DNA from: Novosphingobium sp. FSW06-99
GTDB taxonomy: Bacteria > Pseudomonadota > Alphaproteobacteria > Sphingomonadales > Sphingomonadaceae
Reading direction: 5' to 3'
DNA: 64,000 nt
Assembly: GCF_001519065.1 (NCBI RefSeq)
Contig: NZ_KQ954254.1
Location: forward strand, 62,001-126,000
The stretch's first letter is position 1, and the number at the start of each line of letters is the position of its first letter. A program made the translations under genes and the position numbers. Below the pieces are notes generated by a model. That model saw nothing but the letters and a program-made list of their open reading frames with translations, ran no database searches and was not told the DNA's origin. Shown here in pieces: positions 15,710 to 25,607 of this stretch.

Positions 15710-16962
15710 TATTTCAGCATGTGGCGTTTCATCCGGTACAGGGCAAATGTCACCAGCAGCAGCACCAGCGGCACCGCGATCGCCATGGCCACGTCGTGCG
15801 AAACGATCGTCACCACGCCCAGCACATGGCCGATCAGCGCGACCAGGTAATAGCTGATGGCCACCACCGACAGGCCTTCGACGGTCTGTTGCAGGCGCAA
15901 TTGCAGATCGGTGCGGCGATCCATCGATGACAACAGATCGCGGTTCTGCCGCGCCAGCGCGATATCGATGCGTGTGCGCAACAAGTCGCTGGTCCACGCC
16001 GCGCGGCGCGACAGATCGTCAAGCCGGGCCGAAAAGCTGTCGCAGGTGCGCACCGCCGGGATCAGGCGGCGCTCGGTGAAATCGTCGAGCGACTGGTATC
16101 CGCGCACCCCGCCGATGTGCAGGCTGACCAGCCGGTCTTCGCTCAATTGGGCGTAGGCGCGCGTCGCGCTCATGCGATAGCGCGTTTCGGCCACCAGCCG
16201 CGCCAGTTCGGCCGACAGAAAGCTCAATTCGTCGAGCAGCAGATCATCTTGTGACGACCGTTCGGACACGCCATGGGTCAGTTCGGCCAGCCGCGCCTGC
16301 AACTGGCTGACAGAGGGGGTCAGTTGCTGCGCCAGCGGCAGGCCGAGCAGGGCCATGTTGCGGTAATTGCCCAGTTCCTGCAGGCGCATGAACAGTTGCC
16401 CGGGCTCGTCGTGCTGCAACCCGCGATCGTGGATCAGCAGGCGGCCGTAGCCATCGGCGTTGAGCCGGAAATCCGATGCAATCCGCGCCAGCCCATCCGC
16501 CACATCGCACACCACGGTCGATTCGGCGGCAAACCAGCGCGGCAGATCGAGCGCCGTCGGTTCCCATTCCGCCCCGGCGACGAGCGCAATCTGGGTCGAC
16601 CGGATGATCTCACCCGGCATCCCGGCATAGAGCCTGTCGCGCACCGGATCGAAATCGGCCGGGTTGAACGGTTCGGCGCTGATGCCGGGGCGCAGCAGGG
16701 TGTATGTCGCGAATTCGGTATGGCGTTCCCACACCAGCGTCACCCCGTCGATCGACAGCACGGCATATTTGGCCGACAGCGGCACGATCACCGTGGCCAG
16801 CCGTTTCAGCGCCTCGACATGCGCGCGCGTGTCGTCGGTGTTCGCCTCGCCCAGCACGGTGACGACCTGCATCATGCGGCAGGGTGCGGCCATGCGCGGC
16901 ATGCGGCGCACATGCATTTCCGCCGACAAGGCGCCGCGCAGCGGATGATCGCGGATCGTCAT
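15709..16962 (-). CDS. DUF3422 family membrane-anchored protein
   Basis: This 417-residue protein matches the DUF3422 family (predicted membrane-anchored, function unknown). The N-terminus carries the family pattern HPLRGALSAEMHVRRMP. The central part is helical and likely coiled-coil (ELGNYRNMALLGLPLAQQL, TELARLVAETRYRMSA). Two hydrophobic helices at the C-terminus (about 365-410) anchor it. The gene lies downstream of pufC on the same strand with a 58-bp gap containing a hairpin, and faces hemA. Whether it is a photosynthesis gene or an insertion at the junction of the two PGC halves is open. The family also occurs in non-phototrophs. Confidence 0.85.
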   Translation of the reverse strand: MTIRDHPLRGALSAEMHVRRMPRMAAPCRMMQVVTVLGEANTDDTRAHVEALKRLATVIVPLSAKYAVLSIDGVTLVWERHTEFATYTLLRPGISAEPFNPADFDPVRDRLYAGMPGEIIRSTQIALVAGAEWEPTALDLPRWFAAESTVVCDVADGLARIASDFRLNADGYGRLLIHDRGLQHDEPGQLFMRLQELGNYRNMALLGLPLAQQLTPSVSQLQARLAELTHGVSERSSQDDLLLDELSFLSAELARLVAETRYRMSATRAYAQLSEDRLVSLHIGGVRGYQSLDDFTERRLIPAVRTCDSFSARLDDLSRRAAWTSDLLRTRIDIALARQNRDLLSSMDRRTDLQLRLQQTVEGLSVVAISYYLVALIGHVLGVVTIVSHDVAMAIAVPLVLLLVTFALYRMKRHMLK

Positions 16963-16984
16963 ACGCGGCCCGATCCGGGGTCAT

Positions 16985-17014
16985 GCCCCGCCTCGCCCAT
17001 GGCGGCGGCGGGGC
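16985..17014 (-). terminator. Hairpin downstream of pufC
   Basis: GCCCCGCC (16985-16992) pairs with GGCGGGGC (17007-17014), with further GCC/GGC pairing inside the loop. It begins just after the pufC stop in the direction of transcription. No clear T-run follows, so it may slow polymerase or protect the puf mRNA 3' end rather than end transcription fully. Confidence 0.4.
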
Positions 17015-17020
17015 GCATGG

Positions 17021-18154
17021 TCACTTCATGGCCGGTTGTGCAGCGGTTGCATTCATCGCCAGTGGCACCGGCGATGCGGGAGCCACCGGCGTCGCTGCGG
17101 CGGAGGCCGCGCCGGGTTTGACAAAGGCGGGGATCGGCCCCCACAGCGCCGGGGCCTGTGCCAGCATGCTGACCCCGCCCAGCGGCTTGTTCTGCCCCTG
17201 GTGGCAGGTCATGCAGTTGACTTTGTAGGGGTCGCCCAGCGGGCCCTTGCGGTCGTGGTTGTCGGGGAACACCGATTTCAGCGAGCTGATATAGGTGTTG
17301 TTGATATCGCGGACCATGCGGATGCCATACCAGGCGGTCGCACGCTGCGGCCGGCTGAGGTTCCATACGCCAAAGGCCTGCGTGTTGTGGCAGAACGTGC
17401 AGTTGACCCCCAACGCCTTGCTCATGTGCATCATCAGGCCATAGGTCTTTTCGGCGGTCTGCACCGAGGCCCCGGTGCCATCGTATTTGGGCAATGCGGT
17501 CGTGCCATAGACGCGGATATTGTTCGATCCGTACAGATAGTCGGCAAACCCGGTGGTCGGCAGATCGGAATAGGCCGCGTCCGGGCTCAGTTCGTTCTGG
17601 TCATGGCGATTGCCCAGGATCGATCCCGGATGCGGGGCCCCGGTGGGCAGGGCCCACTTGTAGGCGGGAACGCCATTGCCGCGATGGCAGGTATAGCAGG
17701 TCACGCCCACTTTCTGGACATGGGGCGACCAGGTCGAATTGATCGCCTGGGTCATCTGCAACATCCGTCGCGCGACGACTTTGGTGTATTTTTCGTCCGA
17801 GGCCATGTTCTCTGGGTTGTGGCAATAGGCGCAGCCCTGTTCGGGCGGGGCGATCCACTGGCTGATCTCGGCCATCAGATGGTTGAACCGTTCGGTGCTC
17901 AGCCCGCTCAGCACTTTGACATTCTGATAGGTCTCGCCCGCCTTGGGCCCGCCATCGGGTGGCAGCGGATAGGGCGCATCGGGGATCGCGGCGGTCTTGA
18001 TCATGTGCCGCACATCGACGATCTGGTCGAGTCCCGCGCCGCGATAGCCGTTCTGCGTGGTCTGCTTGGGGCCAGGTTCGCACCCGCCCAGCATCATGAT
18101 GCCGAGGCCGCCGACCGCCATCAGGGCGGTCCTGGTAAGATCGATGCGGTTCAT
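17021..18154 (-). CDS. pufC: Reaction-centre tetraheme cytochrome c subunit
   Basis: PufC is the periplasmic cytochrome that re-reduces the special pair. The 377-residue precursor has a lipoprotein-type signal with the lipobox MMLGGC near residue 28, then four heme-binding CxxCH motifs: CAYCH, CYTCH, CTFCH and CMTCH. A flexible Ala/Pro-rich tail follows. The ATG at 18154 overlaps the pufM stop (ATGA) and starts [14 protein letters not shown]. Presence of pufC means the reaction centre does not rely only on soluble cytochrome c2. The gene ends the pufBALMC unit. Confidence 0.95.
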   Translation of the reverse strand: MNRIDLTRTALMAVGGLGIMMLGGCEPGPKQTTQNGYRGAGLDQIVDVRHMIKTAAIPDAPYPLPPDGGPKAGETYQNVKVLSGLSTERFNHLMAEISQWIAPPEQGCAYCHNPENMASDEKYTKVVARRMLQMTQAINSTWSPHVQKVGVTCYTCHRGNGVPAYKWALPTGAPHPGSILGNRHDQNELSPDAAYSDLPTTGFADYLYGSNNIRVYGTTALPKYDGTGASVQTAEKTYGLMMHMSKALGVNCTFCHNTQAFGVWNLSRPQRATAWYGIRMVRDINNTYISSLKSVFPDNHDRKGPLGDPYKVNCMTCHQGQNKPLGGVSMLAQAPALWGPIPAFVKPGAASAAATPVAPASPVPLAMNATAAQPAMK

Positions 18155-19125
18155 TTCGGTGCTCCCGGCAAAGTTGCGGGATCGATCACGCCCGTGCCCG
18201 GATAACCCGGCGCGTAGTGGTGCATGACGGCCCACAGATACCAGTTGTCGACGACGGTGCCGGTTAGCAGGATGCCGATGCCGCCGGTCAGCGGGGTCAG
18301 CACGGCAAACCACCATGCCCAGCGGTGGATCGATTCCATCGTGGCGTTGAACCCCATCGTCCAGCGCCAGAACAGCGCCGCGCGTTCGGAGGCGGTGCCG
18401 CGATCGGTGATCTGTTCGATTTCGCGTTCGCCGCCATAGCGGCCCACCGCCAGGATCGTCGCGCCGTGCATCGCAAACAGCAGCGTCGAGCCATAGAGGA
18501 ACGCGATCGACAGGCAGTGGAACGGATTATAGAACAAGTTGCCGTACCGGATCGAAAACGCCGCCGTCCAGTCGAGGTGCGGAAAGATGCCGAACGGCAC
18601 TGCTTCGGCCCAACTGCCCATCAGCATCGGGCGGATGAAACCCAGCGTCAGGATCAGGAAGATGCCCGCCGCAAAGGCCCAGGCGACATGCGTGCCCATG
18701 CCCAGCGACCGCGCCCGGCGATAAGTGCGCAGGAACCACAGCAACAGCGACGTTGTCATGCAGAACCCGGCGATCAGCCACCAGCCGCCTTTGTCGAGCG
18801 GAACGAACATCGAAAATCCGTATTCGGGCCCCGGCGGTTCCAGCGCAAGCCAGGGCAACTGGCGCACGAACTGGATCGGGTTCCAGTTCACGCTGGCCCA
18901 CATGTTGAGCCCGATGATCTCGAACGAAAGAAAGGCGAACATCAGCGATGCCATGCCCAGCGTGCCGAGATAGACCGGCCCGATCTGGGCATTGCCGAAT
19001 TTGCCCATCCAGTAATTGTAGAAACCGGTACCGGTGCGGGTGAAGCTGGCGTCACGCAAGGGAGGGCCGGCTTCTAACGGGCCGCGCACTTGCACCTGGG
19101 TGAACATGTTTTGATAGCGTGCCAT
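18151..19125 (-). CDS. pufM: Photosynthetic reaction centre M subunit
   Basis: PufM pairs with PufL to hold the bacteriochlorophyll special pair, the bacteriopheophytins, the quinones and the non-heme iron. The protein has 324 residues and five transmembrane helices. The special-pair histidine lies in [14 protein letters not shown]. Iron ligands are in [11 protein letters not shown] and in [12 protein letters not shown], with the glutamate in [13 protein letters not shown]. The gene starts 15 bases after pufL with a GGAGGAG-type ribosome site. Confidence 0.96.
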   Translation of the reverse strand: MARYQNMFTQVQVRGPLEAGPPLRDASFTRTGTGFYNYWMGKFGNAQIGPVYLGTLGMASLMFAFLSFEIIGLNMWASVNWNPIQFVRQLPWLALEPPGPEYGFSMFVPLDKGGWWLIAGFCMTTSLLLWFLRTYRRARSLGMGTHVAWAFAAGIFLILTLGFIRPMLMGSWAEAVPFGIFPHLDWTAAFSIRYGNLFYNPFHCLSIAFLYGSTLLFAMHGATILAVGRYGGEREIEQITDRGTASERAALFWRWTMGFNATMESIHRWAWWFAVLTPLTGGIGILLTGTVVDNWYLWAVMHHYAPGYPGTGVIDPATLPGAPK

Positions 19126-19140
19126 CGGGAATGCTCCTCC

Positions 19141-19965
19141 TCAGGACCAGATCGGCAGGTTGAGCCACCAGTTCCACCATTCGGGCCAGCCATGCGTCCA
19201 CAAGGGGCCGGAAATGATGATGCAGATCGCGCTCCAGAACCCGGCCGACAGCGCCAGGAACAGCCCGAGCCGGTGAATGCCCAGCGTCCCCACCGAATAG
19301 CCGATGGTGTCGCGGAAAAAGGCATCTTCGTATTCGGGCGATTTCACCGCTTCGCCCGGCGCCGGATTGACCGACGACAGCACGAGTGCGCCGTGAAAGG
19401 CGAGCGCGCCGCCAGTGACGAAGAAAAAGCTCACCGCGATCATGTGGGCGGGATTGTAGTGGAAATGCAGGTACTGATACCCGGTGTTCGACACCCAATC
19501 GAGATGGCTGAAAATGCCGTAGGGAAAGCCGAAGCCCCACGCGCCCAGCAGGAACGGCCGGATCACCTCCAGCGAGACATAGGCAAAGATCGCAAAGCCA
19601 TAGGCAAACGGCACATGATAGCCGATGCCCAGTTTTCGGCAGATCTCGACCTCTCGCAAGGCCCACGAGACAAACGCCCCGATCGCGCAGATGGTGATGA
19701 TCTGCCAGAACCCGCCTTCGCGCAGCGGCGCCAGGCGCAAACCGTAACTGATATCGGGCGGGGCGATGCTGATCAGCCACGGGTTCCACGTCGGCCCCAG
19801 CGAGGCTGCGTAGAAGATCAACGCGGTGCCCAGCGACGCGGTGATCGCGGTCGTCACGCCGAAGAAACCGACAAAGAAAGGGCCGACCCAGAAGTCGAAC
19901 AGGTCACCGCCGATGAGCGTGCCTCCTCGCACCCGGTATTTTCGCTCGAAGCTCAGCAGCGCCAT
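19141..19965 (-). CDS. pufL: Photosynthetic reaction centre L subunit
   Basis: PufL carries the active electron-transfer branch of the type II reaction centre. The 274-residue product begins [20 protein letters not shown], has five transmembrane helices, the special-pair histidine in [13 protein letters not shown], and iron-ligand histidines in [10 protein letters not shown] and [11 protein letters not shown]. Sequence GGAGAC lies ahead of the ATG as the ribosome site. A stable hairpin (19981-19996) lies just upstream, as in other puf operons. Confidence 0.96.
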   Translation of the reverse strand: MALLSFERKYRVRGGTLIGGDLFDFWVGPFFVGFFGVTTAITASLGTALIFYAASLGPTWNPWLISIAPPDISYGLRLAPLREGGFWQIITICAIGAFVSWALREVEICRKLGIGYHVPFAYGFAIFAYVSLEVIRPFLLGAWGFGFPYGIFSHLDWVSNTGYQYLHFHYNPAHMIAVSFFFVTGGALAFHGALVLSSVNPAPGEAVKSPEYEDAFFRDTIGYSVGTLGIHRLGLFLALSAGFWSAICIIISGPLWTHGWPEWWNWWLNLPIWS

Positions 19966-19980
19966 CGCACGTCTCCGCCT

Positions 19981-20055
19981 CCCGGCAGGGGCCGGGTCTT
20001 TTTGTCATTGGAGTGTTGGCGAGTGACGAAACCGGTATCGGGGCCCGGTCTCGTC
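19981..20055 (-). promoter_or_regulatory. Two intercistronic hairpins between pufA and pufL
   Basis: Hairpin A: CCCGGC (19981-19986) with GCCGGG (19991-19996), next to the pufL ribosome site. Hairpin B: the arm at 20025-20035 pairs with the arm at 20045-20055 (11 bases each, one mismatch). In Rhodobacter, hairpins at this place protect the pufBA mRNA segment from 3' decay and give more LH1 than reaction centre. The same role here is inference from position. Hairpin A is followed by TCTTTTT on the + strand, but no + strand gene ends here. Confidence 0.6.
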
Positions 20056-20121
20056 AGCTCCCCGTCGCGCGTGTGCGCGACATATCAACGGACCTCGCGC
20101 GGATGCGCGACATCGTTGCCG

Positions 20122-20301
20122 TCAGGTTCCCGCCGGTGAGGCCATCGCCGAAGCGACCGCCTTCTTGTGCGGACCGTCCAGCCAGTTGTAGCGATCGGTG
20201 CTGAGCAGGATGAAGTGAATCAGCAATGCCAGCACAAACAGGAATACAAACAGCGCGACCAGCGTGCGACGCGGGTCGAATATCAACCAAATTCTCCACA
20301 T
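20122..20301 (-). CDS. pufA: Light-harvesting 1 alpha polypeptide
   Basis: This 59-residue polypeptide begins [18 protein letters not shown], followed by one membrane helix. The bacteriochlorophyll-ligating histidine is in [16 protein letters not shown] (about residue 29). It forms the LH1 ring with PufB around the reaction centre. It is read on the minus strand between pufB and pufL, with AAGGAA about 10 bases ahead of the ATG. Length and motif are typical of alpha subunits. The C-terminus (about residues 40-59) is polar. Confidence 0.95.
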   Translation of the reverse strand: MWRIWLIFDPRRTLVALFVFLFVLALLIHFILLSTDRYNWLDGPHKKAVASAMASPAGT

Positions 20302-20360
20302 AACGTGGTTCCTTCTCGTTTACTGCCCAGGTTTCGGTGCCAGACCCTTTTGACCGGGTC

Positions 20361-20513
20361 TTAGAGCCAGGGGCGCCAGTTCCAGACCAGCACGTGTGCG
20401 ATAATCGCCACGAGGGTGAAGATCAGAAAGCTGCTGACAAACAGCTTGTGAAATTCCTTGGCTTCTTCGGGGGTCAGGTATGTGCCCGGTCCCAGCTTTT
20501 CTGGATCACTCAT
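20361..20513 (-). CDS. pufB: Light-harvesting 1 beta polypeptide
   Basis: PufB has 50 residues: a polar N-terminus with the family pattern YLTPEEAKEFHKLFVSSF, then one membrane helix with the bacteriochlorophyll-binding histidine in VAIIAHVLVWNWRPWL. GGAGAC seven bases before the ATG is the ribosome site. It is the first gene of pufBALMC and lies 124 bp downstream of bchZ. There is no room for, and no trace of, a pufQ gene in that gap. Confidence 0.95.
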   Translation of the reverse strand: MSDPEKLGPGTYLTPEEAKEFHKLFVSSFLIFTLVAIIAHVLVWNWRPWL

Positions 20514-20637
20514 AGTTGCGTCTCCATTGTTCCCGACGAGGGCAGGAGCGTGTTTGGCGCTCCCCGACGGCATCCACGCGGGCCCAGTGCCTGCGAGGAT
20601 CTGTGAACCCGCGCTCGGCGGGAAAGGCGAGCCGCGC

Positions 20638-22083
20638 CTATGGGTCGCGGCTTTCATGAACGGCGAGCGCCAGGCGCTCGGTACTGACAGAGGCTTCGCC
20701 CGCCCGGCGCGCGGCGCGCTCGGCGGCATCGCGGATGCGTTTGGCCATCGAAATGCGCACCAGCACCGGTGCCCGTTCGACCATGGCATCGAGTTCGCTC
20801 TTGGCCGCGGCGTCCCAGGCCAGTTCGCGCTGCATGCGCGCGGGCGTGGCGTCGGCCTTGTCGAGTTGACCCGCCAGCGGCAGGATGTGGAACAGCGCGT
20901 CGAACAGCGCGTTGCACACTTCCTGCACCAGATAGGTCGCACCGGCATAGCCCATGAACGGGGTGCCGGTGTGGCGGCGGATGACCGCGCCGGGAAAGCT
21001 GGCGGGGATATAGACCCCGCGCCCGCCCGCCTCGGCCATGTACATCCGTTCGTTGAAGCTGCCGAACAGCACCAGCGGCGGGTTGGTTGCGATCATCGCC
21101 TTGACCGCCTGATTGTCGGATTTGCTGCCCGCACAGCGCGATATGGCAAAGGTGCAGGGCAGGCCCATGTCGTCTTCGAGGAAGTGGCGGATGCCGCGCG
21201 CATAGGTATCGGTGGCGACAATGCCGAAGCTGGCCGTGCCGAAGAAATCCTGGGTGACCGAACGCCACAGATCCCACAACGGCTTGATCGTGGTGTGCTT
21301 TTCCCGCGCGATGAACGGTTCGGGATCGAGCCCGGTCAATTCGCCCAGCGTGCGCAGGAACAGCGTGGTCGAGGTCAGCCCGATCGGCGCCTGCAGATAG
21401 GGCCGTTCCAGCGCTTCGCACAGGCCGCGCCCGAATTCGCGATAGAGGCACACGTTGACATGGGCATTGGCCAGCTTGCGCACGTCGGCCAGATGGCTGC
21501 CGAGCGGAAAGACCATGTTGATCTCGGCACCGATGCCTTCGACCAGACGGCGGATCTCGGCCAGATCGCTGGGCATGTTGAACGTGCCGTACATCGGCCC
21601 GATCAGGTTGACGCGCGGCTTTTCACCCGGCTTTGGCGCGCGCACGGCCGGGGCTTTCTTTGGCCCGAACTGGGTCCACAGCCAGGTCAGCGCGCGGTCG
21701 GCGGCCTGCCACTGGTCCTCGTCGATCGTGCGCGGCAGAAACCGCTGGATATTGGTGCCTTCGGGGGTGACGCCGCCGCCGATCATTTCGGCGATCGATC
21801 CGGTCACCACCACTGCGGGCAGATCGGGATCGAGCGTTTTCCACGCCCGCTTCATCGCGCCTTCGGTGCCGTCGCGGCCGAGTTCCTGTTCGCCAAGGCC
21901 GGTCACAACGATCGGCAATTCATGCGGCGGCAGGCCGTCGGTATAGTGCAGCACCGAAGTGACCGGCAGGTTTTCGCAACCGACCGGGCCGTCGATGATC
22001 ACCTGCAGGCCCTTGATCGCGGTGAACGCATAGACCGCGCCCCAATATCCGCCGGCCCGGTCGTGATCGAGGATGAGCGTCAT
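20638..22083 (-). CDS. bchZ: Chlorophyllide a reductase subunit Z
   Basis: BchZ with BchY forms the catalytic component of chlorophyllide a oxidoreductase, which reduces ring B to the bacteriochlorin level. The ATG at 22083, two bases after the bchY stop, gives 481 residues starting [20 protein letters not shown]. Cluster-related cysteines are visible in [12 protein letters not shown], and the NifK-like fold pattern is clear ([17 protein letters not shown]). Upstream in-frame residues belong to the bchY 3' region and were left out. The C-terminus has the BchB-like [15 protein letters not shown] region. Confidence 0.95.
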   Translation of the reverse strand: MTLILDHDRAGGYWGAVYAFTAIKGLQVIIDGPVGCENLPVTSVLHYTDGLPPHELPIVVTGLGEQELGRDGTEGAMKRAWKTLDPDLPAVVVTGSIAEMIGGGVTPEGTNIQRFLPRTIDEDQWQAADRALTWLWTQFGPKKAPAVRAPKPGEKPRVNLIGPMYGTFNMPSDLAEIRRLVEGIGAEINMVFPLGSHLADVRKLANAHVNVCLYREFGRGLCEALERPYLQAPIGLTSTTLFLRTLGELTGLDPEPFIAREKHTTIKPLWDLWRSVTQDFFGTASFGIVATDTYARGIRHFLEDDMGLPCTFAISRCAGSKSDNQAVKAMIATNPPLVLFGSFNERMYMAEAGGRGVYIPASFPGAVIRRHTGTPFMGYAGATYLVQEVCNALFDALFHILPLAGQLDKADATPARMQRELAWDAAAKSELDAMVERAPVLVRISMAKRIRDAAERAARRAGEASVSTERLALAVHESRDP

Positions 22084-22084
22084 G

Positions 22085-23599
22085 TCACACCCCCACGCTT
22101 TCTTCGGCCTTGGCCGCGGCGATGCGTTTGGCGGCAAAGCGCGCCTTGAACTCGGGATGATCGACCGGCATGTCTTCCCACACGCCTGCCGCATGACCGG
22201 TGCCGACCCCGTCGAAAAACGCCGTCATGCGGTCGAACCGGTGCCGGTTGGCCAGCGCGGCATTGACCACCATGGCCAGACTGCCCGCGCCGGCCGGGCC
22301 CATCAGCGGGCGCGCCGAGATCAGGTTGGTGAAATAGAGCGCGGGGATCGATTTCTGCTTGGCGTGCTGTACCACCGGGGTCGTGCCGATCGCCAGATCG
22401 GGCCCGAATTCCTCGACCGCAGCAATGTCCTGTTGCAGGCTGGCGCGAAACTGCACGCGGGCGCCGTGCGCTTCGAGCCATTCGCGATCGGGATCGGACC
22501 ATACCGTGCGCGGGCAGGCCGTCCCGACATAGGGCACCTCCGCGCCGCTTTCGATCAGCAGTCGCGCCACCAGCAGTTCCGACCCTTCATAGCCGGACAC
22601 CGTGATCCGGCCCTTGATCGGGCGGGCCGCCAGGGCCCCGGCGATGGCCGGCAGAAAGGTGTTCTTGGCCAGATCGATGGTGTGTTGCGCCACGCCGCAG
22701 GCGCGCCCGATGGCATCGAGCCAGGCCGCCGTGCCATGCTGCCCGACCGGCGCGGAACCGACCACGGTGCGCCCGGCGGCTTCGAATTCGCGGACGCTGG
22801 CGGTGTAGAACGGGTGGATCGCGCCGACCGCTGCGCAATCGAGCGCCGCATAAAGCTCGCGCCATTCGCGCGTCGGCACCACCGGCCCGGCGGCCAGCCC
22901 CAGCGGCGCCAGCAGCACGCCGATACCCGGCGGATCGGCGGGGAACATTTCGCCCAGCAGGGTCACGGTGGGCCGGTCGGGGCGTTCACGCGGCGCGGCC
23001 ACGGGGCCCTGTTCGGCCTCTTTGCGGGCATAGGACAGCATCGCCCCAGCCAGCACGTCCTTGGCCTCGGCATGGGTCGGCACGCCGAAACCGGGCACAT
23101 CGATGCCGATCACGCGCACCCCGTTGATCTGGTCGGGCAGCAGTTGCAGCGGCACGCCCGACGCGGTGGGCACGCACAAATTGGTGACGATGATCGTGTC
23201 GTAGAGTGCCGGATCGGCCAGATCCTGCACCGCATCGCGGATGTCTTCGAACAGTTTGCCGGTGACCAGCGTTTCTGAGCTGAACGGCACATAGCCGACG
23301 CTGCGTCTGGCACCATAGAAGTGCGCGGTGAACGTCAGCCCATAGACACAGCAGGCCGATCCCGACAGCACGCTGGCGGTGCGCCGCATGCGCAAACCCA
23401 CGCGCAGCGAACCGAATGCGGGGCACATCGATTGCGGTTGATCATGCGGACCTTGCGGATAATCGGCGGCATAGCGCGCCAGAATGTCCGACTTGCCGGC
23501 CTGAACGGCGGCGGCGCGCAGCGTGTCGTGCGATCCGCAGGCCCCGTCCGGCGCAAGATCGATGCGATCGCGTTCGCGTGGGGGGGTGATCACATCCAC
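22085..23599 (-). CDS. bchY: Chlorophyllide a reductase subunit Y
   Basis: BchY is the partner of BchZ in chlorophyllide a reductase. The 504-residue protein has cysteines near the N-terminus that may ligate the [4Fe-4S] cluster ([32 protein letters not shown]). It also has the [17 protein letters not shown] segment of the nitrogenase-like fold. The start (ATG at 23599) lies 3 bases after bchX, and bchZ follows after one base. The set bchC-X-Y-Z shows normal order for purple bacteria. Confidence 0.95.
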   Translation of the reverse strand: MDVITPPRERDRIDLAPDGACGSHDTLRAAAVQAGKSDILARYAADYPQGPHDQPQSMCPAFGSLRVGLRMRRTASVLSGSACCVYGLTFTAHFYGARRSVGYVPFSSETLVTGKLFEDIRDAVQDLADPALYDTIIVTNLCVPTASGVPLQLLPDQINGVRVIGIDVPGFGVPTHAEAKDVLAGAMLSYARKEAEQGPVAAPRERPDRPTVTLLGEMFPADPPGIGVLLAPLGLAAGPVVPTREWRELYAALDCAAVGAIHPFYTASVREFEAAGRTVVGSAPVGQHGTAAWLDAIGRACGVAQHTIDLAKNTFLPAIAGALAARPIKGRITVSGYEGSELLVARLLIESGAEVPYVGTACPRTVWSDPDREWLEAHGARVQFRASLQQDIAAVEEFGPDLAIGTTPVVQHAKQKSIPALYFTNLISARPLMGPAGAGSLAMVVNAALANRHRFDRMTAFFDGVGTGHAAGVWEDMPVDHPEFKARFAAKRIAAAKAEESVGV

Positions 23600-23602
23600 C
23601 GG

Positions 23603-24586
23603 TCAGACCTCGTCATAGACGACTTCGAGGCTGGGCTTCGTCACAAAGGCCCCTCCGCGCATGTCGGCCTGGGTGGCGGGTTTCAGCGAGAAATCGGCGC
23701 CCGTCACATCGGCGCTGAACAGGCCGAGCAGTCCATCCTGATCGAGCGGGGCGGGGCGCAGCGGCGGCGCGCTGGCGACATTGAGCGCCAGTTGCTCGAA
23801 CAGCGAGGCCCATTGCCCGCCGGGCTTGCCGATGATCTGGTAGTTGGCGCTTTTCTTGCGAATATCTTCGTTGGCGGGGATCGCGGTCAGCACCGGGATG
23901 CCCACGGCTTGCGCAAAGGCATTGGCTTCGCCGGTGCCGTCGTCCTTGTTCAGGATCATGCCCGCCACGCCAACATTGCCGCCCATCTTGCGGAAATATT
24001 CGACCGCCTTGCACACGTTGTTGGCGACGTAGAGCGATTGCAGGTCGTTCGATGCGACCACGATCACTTTCTGGCACATGTCGCGCGCGATCGGCAGGCC
24101 GAACCCGCCGCACACCACATCGCCCAGAAAATCGAGCAGGACATAGTCAAAGCCCCATTCGTGGAAGCCCAGTTTTTCCAGCGTTTCAAACCCGTGGATG
24201 ATCCCACGTCCGCCACAGCCGCGCCCGACCTCGGGGCCGCCCAGTTCCATCGCGAACACGCCGTCGCGTTGAAAACAGACGTCCTCGATGCCGATCTCCT
24301 CGCCCGCCAGTTTCTTGCGCGAAGAGGTCTCGATGATCGTCGGGGTCGATTTGCCGCCGAACAGCAGGCTGGTGGTATCCGATTTGGGATCGCACCCGAT
24401 CAGCAGCACGCGCTTGCCCTGCTGCGCCATCATGTAGCTGAGATTGGCGAGCGCAAACGATTTGCCGCTGCCGCCCTTGCCATAGATCGCGATGATCTGG
24501 GTCTGGCTGGTGACCGGCCCGGTGTGGACGGGATCGGGCTCTTCATCCGCTTCATCGCGCAACTGTCCGGGATCGAGCATGCTCAT
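23603..24586 (-). CDS. bchX: Chlorophyllide a reductase iron protein BchX
   Basis: BchX is the NifH-like ATPase feeding electrons to BchYZ. The 327-residue protein has the P-loop AIYGKGGSGKSFALAN near residue 35, and the cluster cysteines in EVGRGCGGRGII and [13 protein letters not shown]. The Ser/Phe after the P-loop lysine distinguishes it from BchL. The ATG at 24586 overlaps the bchC stop. Its extended C-terminal tail of about 35 residues is usual for BchX. Confidence 0.95.
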   Translation of the reverse strand: MSMLDPGQLRDEADEEPDPVHTGPVTSQTQIIAIYGKGGSGKSFALANLSYMMAQQGKRVLLIGCDPKSDTTSLLFGGKSTPTIIETSSRKKLAGEEIGIEDVCFQRDGVFAMELGGPEVGRGCGGRGIIHGFETLEKLGFHEWGFDYVLLDFLGDVVCGGFGLPIARDMCQKVIVVASNDLQSLYVANNVCKAVEYFRKMGGNVGVAGMILNKDDGTGEANAFAQAVGIPVLTAIPANEDIRKKSANYQIIGKPGGQWASLFEQLALNVASAPPLRPAPLDQDGLLGLFSADVTGADFSLKPATQADMRGGAFVTKPSLEVVYDEV

Positions 24587-25509
24587 AGTTCACTCCAATC
24601 GAGGACCATTTTCAGACAATCGGGATCGTCAAAGGCCTGGGGATAGGCCTGCGCCGCCTGCGCCGCCGGGCGCACATGGCTGATCAGTCCGCCCAGATGC
24701 AGCGCGCCGCGCGCGATCAGCGCAGTGGTTGCGGCAATGTCGGCGGGGGTGAATTCGGCGGCGATGCGCAGCCGCGCCTCGCGCATGAACGCGGCGGGAA
24801 AGGCGAACGACAGGCGGTCGTAAAACCCCGCCAGCACGATCTCTCCCCCTTTGCCAAGGCGGGGGATCAGCATGTCGAGCACATCGTGGGCGCCGCTGGC
24901 GTCGCAGATCGTGCGATAATCGTGGCGCGTGTCGGTTGCCGGATCGATCACCGGATAACCGGCCGCCTCGCGCCGCGCCGGGCTGGTTTCCCACACCACC
25001 GGGGCCGGGGCGCCGGTGGCAATCACCTGGCGCGCAAGCAAACGGCCCAGAATGCCATGGCCGACGATCAGATCGGGCGCCGGGCCGCTCGCCACGGCAT
25101 GATGCGCGGTGGCGGCCAGCGCCAGCAGGATGCCGTCGCGACCCAGCGTCGGTTCGATACGCACCGCACGCGCGGCGGGCACGATCACCGTCCTGGCGGT
25201 GCCGCCGAACAGACCGCGTGCATCCTGATAGCAATTGGCGCCCGGCACGAACACGCATTCGCCGATGCGGTCGCGCGCGTCCGGCCCGGCATCGACGATA
25301 TGGCCCACCGATTCATAGCCGGGGACGAGCGGATAGCCCATGCCGGGAAAATGCGGCATGCGGCCGGTCCACAACAGCTTTTCGGTGCCCGAGGAGATGC
25401 CGCTCCAGTCGACTGCCACGCGCACATCGTCGCGGTCCATCGGATTGAGCACAAGCGGCCGCATCGCGATCCGTTCCGGCGCTTCCAGGATGACCGCCAA
25501 CGCGTTCAC
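24583..25509 (-). CDS. bchC: 3-hydroxyethyl bacteriochlorophyllide a dehydrogenase
   Basis: BchC oxidises the C3 hydroxyethyl group, made by BchF, to the acetyl group of bacteriochlorophyllide a, using NAD+. It belongs to the medium-chain dehydrogenase superfamily. The motif WSGISSGTEKLLWTG and PGMGYPLVPGYESVGHIV are diagnostic. I place the start at the GTG at 25509 (VNALAVILEAPERI) because GGGGGAC lies about 8 bases ahead and homologues begin here. The ATG at 25611 would run through two PpsR boxes. That gives 308 residues, the usual length. It leads the bchCXYZ-puf unit. Confidence 0.93.
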   Translation of the reverse strand: MNALAVILEAPERIAMRPLVLNPMDRDDVRVAVDWSGISSGTEKLLWTGRMPHFPGMGYPLVPGYESVGHIVDAGPDARDRIGECVFVPGANCYQDARGLFGGTARTVIVPAARAVRIEPTLGRDGILLALAATAHHAVASGPAPDLIVGHGILGRLLARQVIATGAPAPVVWETSPARREAAGYPVIDPATDTRHDYRTICDASGAHDVLDMLIPRLGKGGEIVLAGFYDRLSFAFPAAFMREARLRIAAEFTPADIAATTALIARGALHLGGLISHVRPAAQAAQAYPQAFDDPDCLKMVLDWSEL

Positions 25510-25557
25510 ATGCACGTCCCCCGAGTCAGGAAGCTCCGGTTGAGCTCCGTTTACGAC

Positions 25558-25601
25558 TGTCACTGTAACTTGACATAAAGCAATGTCAAGAATGGTGGAC
25601 A
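25558..25601 (-). promoter_or_regulatory. Tandem PpsR/CrtJ boxes at the bchC promoter
   Basis: TGTCACTGTAACTTGACA (25558-25575) and TGTCAAGAATGGTGGACA (25584-25601) are both perfect TGT-N12-ACA palindromes. Their starts are 26 bp apart. The second contains a minus-strand TTGACA (-35). Paired boxes at bchC are the hallmark arrangement for cooperative PpsR/CrtJ binding in purple bacteria. The sites are seen directly; the regulator gene is outside the window. Confidence 0.85.
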
Positions 25602-25607
25602 GTTGCC

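Noticed and set aside
19981-20003. Plus-strand rho-independent terminator (hairpin plus TCTTTTT)
   Set aside because: No plus-strand gene ends here. The hairpin makes sense as the puf intercistronic structure on the minus strand.
20514-20637. pufQ gene between bchZ and pufB
   Set aside because: The 124-bp gap has no frame resembling PufQ.
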